Shown here: piece by piece, positions 1 through 10,470 of the stretch
How the letters are laid out: every line of letters begins with the position of its first letter
How positions within the stretch are numbered: the stretch's first letter is position 1
Assembly: GCA_033220425.1 (NCBI GenBank)
Contig: CM065650.1
Span: 3,224,001-3,288,000 of the forward strand
Source: Lepraria neglecta
Lineage: Eukaryota; Ascomycota; Lecanoromycetes; Lecanorales; Stereocaulaceae
DNA length: 64,000 nucleotides
Direction of reading: 5' to 3'
Notes under the pieces: generated by a model
What the model saw: the letters and a program-made list of their open reading frames with translations, nothing else
Told to the model about the DNA's origin: nothing
Database searches by the model: none
Translations under genes and position numbers: made by a program

Positions 1-35
1 CCTCCGTCATCGTCGTCGCCTCCGTAGTCTGACAT
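1..35 (-). CDS. N-terminus of a gene leaving the left edge; possibly RNA polymerase subunit RPB6
   Basis: On the minus strand an ATG at 33-35 opens a frame reading MSDYGGDDDDGG before the window ends. An N-terminus starting MSDY and running into a Gly/Asp-rich stretch is what I expect of fungal RPB6 (RPABC2), the small subunit shared by RNA polymerases I, II and III. Eleven codons cannot prove this. The ATG lies about 160 bases past the clpP stop in the same direction. Any acidic N-terminus could look like this, so the identity is a guess and only the open frame is seen. Confidence 0.4.
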   Translation of the reverse strand, partial: MSDYGGDDDDG

Positions 36-197
36 GGCTTAAGGTGGGTTTAGAGGATTGAGTACGAGTTGTAGAACAAGGTGTACGCGCGCAGGTGCTG
101 CGATTCAAGAGAGGAAATAATTTGCTTGCGGAAGGCTGGCCGCGCGCCAAGCCTTCTCTATCAAAGTGTCTAATGGTATCATAAAGCCACATCTACC

Positions 198-1092
198 CTA
201 CTTATCCTTCTTCTCCTCATCTTTATTCCTCTTATCCAGTATTTCATCAATGATCCCAATCTCCAGGGCCTCCTCAGCCCCCATAAACTTATCCCGCTCC
301 ATCAACCTCTCAATCTCATCTAAAGTATGCGGTTTCGTCAGATGCCTTTGATAAATCTGGTTCAGCTGCTCCCTCACTCTCAGAATCTCTTTAGCATGAA
401 TCGCAATATCGCTCGCCTGTCCAAAGTAGCCTCCACTTGGTTGATGCACCATCACACTTGAATGTGGTAAGCAGAATCGTTTTCCTGGCGCACCTCCGCA
501 GAGGAGAAGAGAGCCCATCGAGGCTGCTTGGCCTACGCAGGTGGTAGTGACTGGGGAGGATATGTAGGTCATTGTGTCGTAGATTGCGAGACCGGCTGTG
601 ACTGAGCCGCCGGGCGTGTTTATGTAGAGGTTTATGGGCTTTTCCAGGGCATCGGCTTCGAGGAAGAGGAGTTGGGCTACTATGGAGGCTGAGACGGTTT
701 CGTCGACTGCGCCGTTGAGGCAAATAATGCGTTCCTGGTGGGCAGAATAAGTATAGGGTCACGCAATGTAAAATTATAAGGGATATACCATAAGCAACCG
801 CGAGAAGATGTCGTCTTTTTGAGGCTGTTAGCTAGGATTCTTGCTTGATAGATCTAGGGTGGTTTTACGGGTCCGCCAGCCACCTCCCTAACCAGTCAGC
901 TTGCTGATTACTAGTTCAGAGAGGATTGAAGACACGTACAATGGTCTCAGTAACGTAGGGCGTTGGCACCCATCCTCGCGGTGGTTGGACTTCTCTGCTC
1001 GAGAAAGTTCTTAAGAACCCCAGCCTTGTGGCATTTCGAAAAGCTGCTGCACTCAGCATTGGAGTCACCGGGGCTCTACACAGCTTCAACAT
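198..1092 (-). CDS. clpP: Mitochondrial ATP-dependent Clp protease proteolytic subunit (ClpP), 244 aa, four exons
   Basis: This is the serine peptidase chamber of the mitochondrial matrix ClpXP protease. Exons read on the minus strand are 1092-940, 887-869 (19 bases), 814-789 and 734-198, and the frame closes across all of them. The first about 40 residues are a presequence rich in Arg, Ser and Ala ([14 protein letters not shown]). The mature part starts near PYVTETI, then GGGWRT from the microexon, then [12 protein letters not shown]. The catalytic Ser138 lies in GQAASMGS, His163 in VMVHQPSGG, and the Asp is near 214 in MERDKF. The tail is short and charged ([12 protein letters not shown]). 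Without the microexon the conserved GGGWRT block is lost. ClpP is known from Podospora and absent from Saccharomyces. The gene runs divergently from the mitochondrial unknown at 1244 with a 151-base gap. Confidence 0.93.
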
Positions 1093-1243
1093 GTTGGAAA
1101 AGGGAGGTGATAAACGTAAGGGTTGAGAGCTCTGATGGAGCTTGGTTAGGGTTTCACATCCGAAGATCGGCTGCGGAGCGAAAGCTCTTCTCCGCAAACA
1201 CCCCCTTCAACCACCACCATAACATGAGAGAGCTTCAGATGTA
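1093..1243. promoter_or_regulatory. Short divergent promoter shared by clpP and a mitochondrial unknown
   Basis: Only 151 bases separate the ATG of clpP (minus) from the ATG of the 458-aa gene (plus). Both proteins carry N-termini that look like mitochondrial presequences, so shared control is plausible. I see no clear TATA box or known operator. The call rests on gene orientation and spacing. Confidence 0.5.
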
Positions 1244-2620
1244 ATGAGAAGATGTTTCCAGACGATACGTCCACTGCAGCTGGGACCACAGCAATGTCGC
1301 AGTCTACGAACCTCGACGCGGTCTCGACCCCAGAAGCCAGCCGTGAACCAATTGAGCAATGCGGAGCTCCTGAATTTGGTCAACGAGGGCAAGGAAGATG
1401 CTCAGGTCGAAGAAAAAGGTCCTGAAACGCAATACGAGGACGCTCGGTCGCAGCAGCAACCAGCTCCTTCTCTCCACTTACCGGAATCCCCCTTGACCTC
1501 ACAACGCCTACTCGATGCACGCTCTCGTCACAAAGCAGAGAAGCCACTTCCCAGCAAGGAAAGATCAGGTTTCCAATTGAAGCTTCATAAGAATCCTTTT
1601 GGTATACAGCTATTGCCTCACAGCGGAGACCTAGCTAACATGTCCATAGCCCAAGCCTTGGGCACTCCACCTCGATTATGCGTCCTCACAGGCTTACGAA
1701 TTCCAAGCTATTTCCAGATCCCCTTGGGTCTAGCAACACACCCTAAAACAGGAGCACCATGGCATCTTCCGAGGCTCACCGTTGAGCCAGAATCCAATAA
1801 GAGCAGTGAAGATGGCTCAGAGAGCAGTGCTAACGACACAACTCCATCGTCACCCCAGGCCCCTCCTATCACGGAACGCAAAATGTTGCCGGCCAGCAAG
1901 CAATCGGCACGAGTCGCAACAGGAACCCACTTCCTAGCCTCTCGTCAAGTTTTCGAACACGTCTCCAGCCTTCAACAAAAATCCTATGGGCGACTCATGC
2001 CCTTCCGCTGGAAAGAAGACTCGAGCATCAAAACCCCCGAGATAATTTGGCGCGAAGATATGGATACATTCATCCTAGAAACCCTGCGAAAGAACGTTTC
2101 GAAAAATTTAGCATACCTCGCTTCGAGGCCTGCAGCTTATGTCTGCAGTTGCAGAGACCATAGCAAAATATCAGACCATGGCCAAGTCGGTGCAGTATTG
2201 TGGCTGGGCCCAGAATCTCAGCATACAGCTCAAGCGACGACTTCGAACAAAGACGGAGCACCAGCCAGCCATTCGGAAGACCCGGGTCCCCCGCCGTACG
2301 CTATGCATTACTACAGATCTCACTATATACTGGTCTTCAATCTACCCGCCCTCCTTGGCCCTGACCATCTGCGCACATTGCGGGAAAGCAGCCTCCCTCA
2401 TTTCAGCGACCAGTATGCGGTCATCAAAACAAAGCGTGCTACGGTCAAATTGCAAATGGAACTATGGAAACTGCTAGGATATTTGGCGCAGGATGAGAAG
2501 GAGGCTAGGAATTCGGCTGTTGTATCAGACAGTACAGCGATCGATCGGGGGTTAGACTTTGATGCATTGCTTGCCAAGGACCGATTTGAATGCCCTCTAG
2601 TCAATATCATAACAGATTGA
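1244..2620 (+). CDS. Conserved fungal protein of unknown function, probably mitochondrial, 458 aa
   Basis: A single-exon frame of 458 codons. The first 35 residues are basic and lack acids (MRRCFQTIRPLQ, then SLRTSTRSRPQKPAVNQ), as in mitochondrial presequences. A disordered Gln/Glu/Pro-rich stretch follows, to about residue 110. The core begins with SIAQALGTPPRLCVLTG and RIPSYFQIPLGL, then THPKTGAPWHLPRL. I recall blocks of this kind (two short motifs around a TG pair and a P-W pair) from uncharacterised Pezizomycotina mitochondrial proteins, but I cannot attach a function. The C-terminal half has a WREDMDTFILETLRK helix and ends with a KLQMELWKLLGYL helix. Length, base use and lack of internal stops support a real gene. 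Confidence 0.8.
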   Translation: MRRCFQTIRPLQLGPQQCRSLRTSTRSRPQKPAVNQLSNAELLNLVNEGKEDAQVEEKGPETQYEDARSQQQPAPSLHLPESPLTSQRLLDARSRHKAEKPLPSKERSGFQLKLHKNPFGIQLLPHSGDLANMSIAQALGTPPRLCVLTGLRIPSYFQIPLGLATHPKTGAPWHLPRLTVEPESNKSSEDGSESSANDTTPSSPQAPPITERKMLPASKQSARVATGTHFLASRQVFEHVSSLQQKSYGRLMPFRWKEDSSIKTPEIIWREDMDTFILETLRKNVSKNLAYLASRPAAYVCSCRDHSKISDHGQVGAVLWLGPESQHTAQATTSNKDGAPASHSEDPGPPPYAMHYYRSHYILVFNLPALLGPDHLRTLRESSLPHFSDQYAVIKTKRATVKLQMELWKLLGYLAQDEKEARNSAVVSDSTAIDRGLDFDALLAKDRFECPLVNIITD

Positions 2621-4072
2621 TGGCGCTGGCTAACAGACCCTTTTCACCGCTGATGTTACTCAAAGGTTGACGACTATGTACAACGGACAAGTAAAAAGGC
2701 CAAAAAGGTGATACAGAGCATGCAAAATCGCAATGATGAATACCCAAACCAAGATCCCATCCAGTCATCCTTCCTGTGAAGTCGCCAGACCACCCTCGAA
2801 CAGTCCCCCATGTGCAGTCCCCTTTTGGGCTCCAGCTCGTAAAATCTTTGCCGAATTGAGGCTCCAATAAGCAGAATCCAAGGTCCTTCTAAGCTCATGA
2901 ATGATTCTTTTGCCATGATTATCTGCTCATATACCTTTCCACGACTCAACCTGGGGCTTCAATAAAGCTGCAATAGTGCTTTTCAATGCTAATCGAGAGC
3001 CAAAATTCCGCCAAAACGTGGCGAGATTCTGTGACTCGTTCGTATGTCTCGGAAGTTTTGGATAGTCTCATTGAGTTGCTCGATACTTGCACGTCAGCAA
3101 CGGAGGCACAGCGATACTTCTTGCGAGAGTCCAAGCCTTCAATATTTATTCCTCCAATGTTGACATCGGCAACACGTCTCATAATGGCAACCCAAAATAA
3201 CCCTCTTAGGATCATGGTCATGCTTGAGCTCTCCGATAGGCACACCCGCCCTGACTTCCTTTTCCTTGGCCTTTATGTCTTCTCCTGACTCAACGTCGCT
3301 ACCAAAATCGTTGTCGGATCCCTCAGTACCTTAATTTTCTCCATGTATTCCATTGCCTCCAAGATCCTGATCGATAGGGCTATTCCCTCCATTCCTGCCA
3401 CTTATCTCCTCTCCATCTATCTCCTTCTCCTTTCCTTTGCCACATCATCTTCCCATTCGGTCGGTTGCAAATCTGAAGTGATGGGATGATGGTTTTGAGC
3501 AGGTATCGCCTTCCCAGTTGGGATCCGACCCGGAAGAATCAGTGGCTCGAGTAAGCTCGATGGGCTCATATTCCAAACCTGAGGGCTCAAATTTCAATTC
3601 GAAAGTGGACATCAGATTGTCTCTTGAGTCTCACCTTGTACAATTGAACTCATGAGACATCCTTATTATAAACACGCTAATCCGATCAAAAGTAAGCACA
3701 GGCCTTTATGTATATATGGAAACATGGATGAAAAGCTGTCGATAAAGACATTGATCTAGCCATGGATGGGTCCCTGTCTAGGAAATAGAATCAACGAGCG
3801 GGGCATTAACCCAAGCGCAGGCGGGAACAGGAACAGTGAAGATTAGTCATTGAGTGTGTGAAGAAGTCATTGTCAAATATGTACAAGAAGTGAAGGTAGT
3901 AGAGCCACAGTGGGCTATGAGCATGCATGCATAATGTGAATATCCGCAAGTGCGAGGCAAAGTGCCGAGGTCGTGTGCCCGATAGAGGGGCCTCTAGCCT
4001 TGTGCCTCATAGTCAATAATCCCTTTTGCATGAAGCACCCAACGCTATGATCATCTTTCTTCGTCACCTTCA
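2621..4072. other. Convergent intergenic region with no intact gene
   Basis: This 1.45-kb stretch lies between the stops of two convergent genes. No frame longer than 100 codons looks real. The minus strand between about 2.95 and 3.62 kb has protein-like but interrupted text, listed separately. The rest is presumably 3' UTR sequence and spacer. I see no tRNA, tandem repeat or transposon end. Confidence 0.6.
2950..3620 (-). pseudogene. Possible decayed gene relic
   Basis: Read on the minus strand from about 3600 down, one frame gives acidic, low-complexity protein-like text (IELTRATDSSGSDPNWEGD, GNSPIDQDLGGNGIHGEN, SDNDFGSDVESGEDIKAKE, VPIGELKHDHDPKRVILG) broken by a few stops. The composition looks like a disordered Asp/Glu/Lys-rich segment that was once translated. 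I recognise no domain. It could be the remains of a gene, an unannotated 3' exon, or chance. Confidence is low. Confidence 0.25.
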
Positions 4073-6955
4073 TTATGGCATGTATGCACCTCCAGCAACG
4101 ACCAGGTTCTGGCGTGTGAAGTTCACCTTGTAGACAGGGCTCTTCTTTGTTGGGAACGCGCTGATTTGATCGGATGTGACAACCACTTCCTTGCTCTTCT
4201 TCTTAGTCCCTGCACCGGCCGAAGCTTGCATCTGAGCAGCATTGCCATCGATCTTCTGTCCGGCACCACCTTCTCCGATAATTCTTCCCTGGCCAGCAGC
4301 ATCGTTGCCAGAGTTAATATCCCAGATTCGCACCGTGCCGTCCATACCGCCGGAAGCAAGGACGGTGGATTCGACGCTCCAGCTAAGAGACCAGATGCCA
4401 CCTTTACCATGGCCACGCATTCGTTTCTTCATTTTGCCTGGGCCAAGATCCCAGAGTATGATGATACCGGCGTCGTCTGCAGATGCGAGTAATTTACCGT
4501 TGGGGCTGCAAGCCATTGAGGTGATGTTCCCCGTGTGTCCTGTGAACATACGAACGGGGTATCCGTTAGTCACAGTGAACATACGAACTGTCTTATCGCA
4601 GCTGCCTGTGAAGACATATAGGCCATTCACATGGAAGCATAGAGTGTCAACGTCTTTGTCGTGACCAACGAATAGGCGAAGGTCCTCGATGTGATCGGTT
4701 CGATACAAGCGCGCTGTGCGGTCCATGGAGCCAGTCACAAAGAAGTGGCCGAAGGGGCCCCAAGTGACGTCCCAGACTGGGGAGTCGTGACCCTTGTATA
4801 CGACAAGGCAGGTCCAAGTCTCAAGAGACCAAAGCCTCACGGTTTTGTCTCCCGAAGCAGATAGTAGGTGTGTTGATTTTGTTGATGGCGCAAGGGGGTC
4901 GGAGGAGGCGATAGCTGGAGAGAATGATACAGCGTAGATCGCGTCAGAGTGGCCGATCAGACGACGTGATGCAGATGGTTTTTCGCCCTCAATTGCGGAG
5001 GGTAAAGCCTGGCCATCAAGGGCCCAGACACGTATGTAAGATTGGCTCATGCCGGCAGCTACCAGCAAGTTGTCTTCTGAAAAATCTAAACAATTGATGC
5101 TTTGCAGTAATACATCATCAGCGATAGTTTGTGTGTGGGTAACGGACTGGAACTCACCTGTCATAAGTGTTGTGGAAAGTAAACATCGTGACGCTGACAC
5201 CAGGGCCAACGCCCCCTGTCCGACCCTCGATCTTGAATCGGTCACGATCTTCCCTGACCTTTTGCACCTCCATGGCAACGTCACGGGCGACTGATGGAGG
5301 TAGTTGAAGTTCGCCGCGAGTTGGGGCTTCTTCACTCTCTTCACGCTTGATCTGCTGCTCAAAATGTTGCACAAGCGAGTTTTGGCCCTCGGCTGGCGGA
5401 TCCTTCATATCCTTTTCTTCCAACTCTGCGCGGACATCGGCCATCAAATCTGGTTCCATAGGCGTTGGCCCAAGCTTCAATCGTGTCAACACTGTAGATC
5501 CAGCACTTCTATCCACGTTGGCGGATCCGGGATTATGACCTGGTATGCCCTCATCTTCAGCCGGGAAATCTTCACCCTCTTTTGACCTCTGCAGCAACGT
5601 GGCAAAGCTGGAACGTTGATCCGCGGTGCGGTCGATAGTGACCACATTGAGGTACGTTTGGATGATGAAAATCAATGCACTTCCTCCACTCTTCTCTAGA
5701 GATTCTAAGAACATGATAAGGTTGTAGAATGCCGTTTGGCTGAGCGTGACTCGGTATTTATTCCCACGATATATCCTCGCAAGATCATGATCCTGTATGT
5801 GCTCCGGGAAGGCTATAGTTGCAAGCCCTCGGATATCTTCAACGTGCTCAGCTTCGAACTCAGGTCTGAATTTGTTGAAGAAATCACGGCTCTCTTTCGG
5901 GAAGAAATCCGACACTAGTTGCAGGAAAGAGTGCACGAAAACTGGCCAGAGGAGGCGTCTTAGGTCGGGCTGAGAACTTGTTAAATCGTGCAATTCAAAC
6001 GTCAGAAACAACTCACCTTGTAAATATCGAGACCATCCTCAATGAATTGTCGCATCGAGTCTATGATGCTAAGTCAGGTCGTTGTATCAATGGAAATAGC
6101 AGGACTCACTGAATGCTATACCATACTTCACTCCCCCGGCGTCCCCACTCCCCGTGGTGATTGGTCTGCCTTCAGCGTCCTGGTTAGCGGACTCGACTCG
6201 TAGCACAGCCTCTGTTCTAGTATATCCTTTCTTCGACAAGTACTCAATCACCTGATCAATAACATCAGCCTCATTCAAATATCAAAACGTGCACGAAATG
6301 ACTCAAGACCCCAGAGTCTTGAATCTTAAAAACGATGCCGAGTGTTAAAAATGATGCTAAGTGACAACTTGTTTTGCCACCAGCGCAGCTCCCCGGATGC
6401 ACCAGGAACGGCAAGCAAGATCATTATCAGCTCCATCCCCCCAGAATAATAATTTCTTTACTTCGAAAAAGCGCCAGCAGCATTATTCTCTGACCAACAG
6501 TCCCCAGAGCGACAGTATCGTCGCCCCTACCAAAGCGCATGAAACGTCATTCTTCAGCTTCTGGACCCCATGTTGCCGTCCCCTACGCTCTCAGTCTGAC
6601 CCGAAAGCGTCATCGCTAGCTCGACTAGGACCGCGATATTTCTGGTGGGTCATGGGACGACAGCAAGAAGGATCACATGAAACAGGTAAAGGAATAGATA
6701 GTCTATGAGGTGAAAGATACCACAGAGGCCAAATGGGGCAAAGCGTGTAAACACGCCAAAATCGAGGAGATTTCTTCTTACAATCTGGTTCAGATTTGAC
6801 TGCGACATACTGCCGGGCTGGCCATTACTCGCGTTACTGGATCCAATCTGTGGATCGTTGGGTCTCGGTTGAGAGGCAGCCATACTCCCACTCGGTATGC
6901 CATTTGTGGCAGGGCGAGACCCCGAGGAAGCATTGCCTGTTGGTTGGCCCGACAT
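4073..6955 (-). CDS. taf5: TFIID subunit TAF5 (WD40 repeat), 732 aa, five exons
   Basis: TAF5 is a scaffold subunit of TFIID, also shared with SAGA in yeast. Exons on the minus strand are 6955-6782, 6251-6110, 6060-6017, 5969-5158 and 5099-4073, and the frame closes. After a Ser/Gly/Asn-rich start comes a LisH motif (VIEYLSKKGYTRTEAVLR), then the TAF5 N-terminal helical domain (PDLRRLLWPVFVHSFLQLV to YLNVVTIDR). The C-terminal half is a WD40 propeller with clear repeats ending in IRVWALDG, VRLWSLET, ARLYRTDH, VRMFTVTN, IILWDLGPG and VRIWDINSG. The fourth intron must be removed to join FHNTYD to SINCLDFSEDN. The first intron is about 530 bases, roughly ten times the local norm; its donor GTAAGA and acceptor join NLNQI cleanly to VIEYLSKKGY. 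Confidence 0.95.
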
Positions 6956-7527
6956 GATGGTGGATTGATATTCTATGAATGGCGGCGAGCTTTCAAGTAG
7001 ACAACATGGTGATGTTATCTGTCATGTAGGAATGGTCTCTGCCATGGAGCTGACCTCGATCGGGGAAGGACTTTTTCGAAACTTGGCAAGATGTTCGATG
7101 TGCCAATGATGGACAGTAGAGGTGTTCGACAAAGCTTAGTGAGGCGAGGAAGAAGCTTTGATGACAAGGCTTATGAAAGTGCAGAAGTCGTCCAAACTAG
7201 TTCAGCCCTTCCCGGCTTGGCGGCAGAAGCCACTATTCTAGAGGTTTGTTCTCCTTTTAAATACTGAAGATATCAGGCTTCTGAAGTAGTGCTCTCTCTA
7301 CTAGTTTCTGGAGTATTTCATTTTCGTAAAAACGATTGGGCGCAATGGTCATCGGGCAAGGATCACGGGCTATGAGCATGGAGCAGGAGCGCCAATTGCA
7401 TTGCCTGCAATATGCACGTAAGATCTTACATATTGGCCTTTCTTCCGTCTTCTACCCTAGGTGACCAAGTCGGACTGTAACTCCTACAGTAAGCAATGTT
7501 GAAACGATATCGTGCATCGGAAAAGTT
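6956..7527. other. Divergent upstream region between TAF5 and the broken Zn2Cys6 gene
   Basis: The 570 bases hold the presumed TAF5 promoter and whatever once drove the rightward regulator. I see no coding frame with conserved content and no repeat. Nothing more specific can be supported. Confidence 0.5.
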
Positions 7528-9299
7528 ATGCTAGCTGTCGCTGTCGACGCCCAAGACCAATGTCAATGCCATGCCACACACATAAAGCAGCTTGTCCCAT
7601 ACAAGTCAGCCCAAGCCGGACGACCCAGGAGCCTAGCATGCTCGACGTGTAAACGGCGCAAGATCAGGATAAATGGGCCCCTTTCATTGGTTGGGGATGA
7701 ACATTACCACTGGTGACTAACTTTGCCGAAGTGCGACCTAGCCAGCCCGGTTTGCTCACAATGCAGTAAATCAAAATGGACCTGCCCAGGCTACCCTCCA
7801 GCTACGTTTGGATTCTGGGACGAAAGTTGGGCAGTCAGGCAACGCTATGCGTCCTCTACTACTCGAGCGGGCGAACCCTGCGTAGTCTCAGAAGTACCTT
7901 GGCATCCGGCCTATTCTAACCAGCAGTAGGCTTCTCTGAATACGACTGTCTTGACTTCCCCATCGACCCACCTAGCGTCACTCCTGATAGCTCATCTCAG
8001 TCCGGAGATCTATGGTAGCTACAACTTGGAACCTCTGATCGGCCACTATTTCGTCTACATTCCCTCTCGTATCGGGCACAATGCGGGCCTTGATAGTGCT
8101 GTATGGTGCATATGCACATCGCATTCCGTGTTCCTGAAACACGTGCCAGAGGACGGACGTATTATGCGGAGACTTTATCTGGAGGCTATAAGACACTTGC
8201 AGGAAACTCTGCGATGGCCAACTGCAGAGGAAACTCCAGAAATACTGTGCGTCAATATGATATTGAGGCTTTTTGAGGTGAAATCCATTGCGAGTCCTGC
8301 CACTTGTCGCTGCTGACAAGGGGTATTCGCTCTAGTCGCTTTCTGTTGCTCCGCCGGGGGCTCATGGTGCCCCACAGGAAGGATGGCTGTATCATACGCG
8401 GTGGGTGAGGAGAAAATTACAGCAAAGGGCTGCGGTCGCCGAATTGACCCCTCTTGAGAAAGAACTACTCCGATCGTCTCGGGGGGCTATAGTATATCAT
8501 TTGTTCAAGACAATCTCAAGTCCAAGGCTAATTTTGCTCAGCTGGTTGAAGCACTGAATGCGGTCGAGCCGTGCATTCTCGATAGCTCGCCTTGGAACGA
8601 CATATTGATTGAGCGTTATCCGGGGGGTAATCACGACTTCTTGAAGGATCAATATGGTCTCTGGCGTCGACTTTTACGACTACCTCGTTTGATATATGAC
8701 GTGATCGAATACAATCGGCTCGGTGGGGCCGATGACCAGACAAATCGGACGCTTCAGCAGCGGGCTCATGAGCTACACTGGAATTTAGATCTCTCTTCCC
8801 TCGAACGGTCGTCATTAGAGAGTCTGCAGCTCGAATTTCATGATCAATGCTGGAAGCATAGCCAGGACATATAGTATTATCGCTGCCACAAATTACTTGT
8901 GCATCCTTACGGCAACAAGCATTCTGATCGACCGCCTTGTAAAATTCCTGGACACAAAGTACTACTTGGCGACGGGCGAGCTGCTCTGGCCTAACGGACG
9001 ACTTGCCACAGAAGAGTCTGCGCTCAGAGACCTTTTACGTGCAAGCTACGCCTGGTGGAAGACGCCTTTCCCGGCATTTGCACACAGCAAGCATGCAGAC
9101 ATGATGTGGAGTGCATCTTTCAAAATTGTTGATGGATTAGACAATCGGGGCACCTTGGGAAGAAATGACAAGTGGTCCCGGTGTAACGGACAGCCAAGAC
9201 TTTTACGACCAAATCGCACTGTTCCGGCAATGCAGTCATCTTCCAGTAGGTCTTCGCATGACATACTGACACTTCACTGGGCGCACTTGAAAGGCTAGC
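7528..9299 (+). pseudogene. Zn2Cys6 transcription factor with DUF3468-like domain, apparently broken
   Basis: The N-terminus reads GRPRSLACSTCKRRKIR. After a would-be intron comes CDLASPVCSQCSKSKWTC, so the six cysteines of a Zn2Cys6 binuclear cluster are all present. The intron has a good branch site and acceptor (GACTAAC, GCCGAAG) but the donor position reads GATAAA instead of GTAAA(T/G). Downstream blocks such as SLLIAHLSPEIYG, IGHNAGLDSAVWCI and LRWPTAEETPEILCVNMIL resemble the fungal-specific regulator domain DUF3468. They lie in more than one frame and stops fall between them. Later blocks (LTPLEKELLRSSRGAIV, DQYGLWRRLLRLPRLIYDV, YYLATGELLWPNGRLATEE) need further frame changes. I read it as a host pseudogene, though an unusual multi-intron gene is not excluded. 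Confidence 0.6.
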
Positions 9300-10470
9300 T
9301 GACGTTGAAACAGGATCATCCTCAGGATTGTATGATGTCCCGCCCTTGGATGCGGATCCTCTTCGCGGCATTGTCCAGGGGTAGCTGAAACCCATGATTG
9401 CCCCAACCCTGATGGAGTTATTTTGCTTTATTTCAGAACTTTGGTTGTAATTCCAAGTGACATTTTAATGACCCGTTCTCCTCCTGAACGATGAAGAATC
9501 ACGTGTTAGGGTCTTGAAGTATGTGTGTGTGTTTCCTACTCGGAGGGAGGCAAGTCGATCAGATAAAAACCCGCCGTTTTGGCCTTCGATCCACCGGATT
9601 TCGTGCGAGTATTAACCGTGTATGTTTTGAATAATGGGCCATGTTTGCGAGGCCTAATTTGTGTCGGTTCGGCCTATATCGCTCCTTTTCGACACGTTCG
9701 TATGGCTAACCACCGACCATACGTACCCCTAGACCCATTGGCTCTCCTGACGCCCGGGGGCGAGAAGGTTCGTAACCGGCACCGCGTATAGGTTGGTCTT
9801 GTAATTGGCCGGGTGTTGAAGTGGAGAAGTGGATATCAGCTCTGGTATCCCAAATCAGCTACGCTATGCGGAGCAGCCAATCGGGTGCTAATAATAAATA
9901 CTTGTCACTCTACTCTACTAAACACTACTGTTACTCAGCAGATAATCCTCTCGCTCTTCGTTCCCCGTCATCACCATCGTACCCGGATATATAATTCCCG
10001 TCCCCTTTAATGTTAAGGGTGGTTCGGCCGCAGTCTCCAAAGAAGGAGTGTAACCCGGTGCTCTTATTGGAATAAACATTTCATCATTGTATATGGTTAG
10101 TATGTGCGATTGTTCCAATGGGAGCGCTACCTGCGCATAATCTAATCAAGATGGAGACTTTGAGGACTTCTTGGAGCTCGCTTCCGCCGCCTCTTGCGAG
10201 GAATCTCTATACGATGCCACTACTAACAGAGTGTGTGTAGTAGGGGACCTGGCGTTACCACGGGCCACCATGTAAGCTGAGGGTAATACTCCTTGCCAGC
10301 ATCTGTGTGGTTACTCTTTCATTGGGTGAGATGATTTCGAATCATGTCTTTGTATTTCAATATATATAGTACCATGGTTTCCCCTATGTCTCTTCTACAT
10401 CAACATCAACGCCCAGTCTACACTTCCAGAACACTCAACTCGGTCTACCATATCCATCATATTTTCCCTT
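9300..10470. other. Spacer with no recognisable gene
   Basis: About 1.2 kb between two broken genes. Two short plus-strand frames (9579-9791 and 9813-10010) have no conserved content. Around 10150-10230 a short plus-strand run reads QDGDFEDFLELASAASCEES, which may be a scrap of old coding sequence. I see no terminal repeats or RNA gene. Confidence 0.5.
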
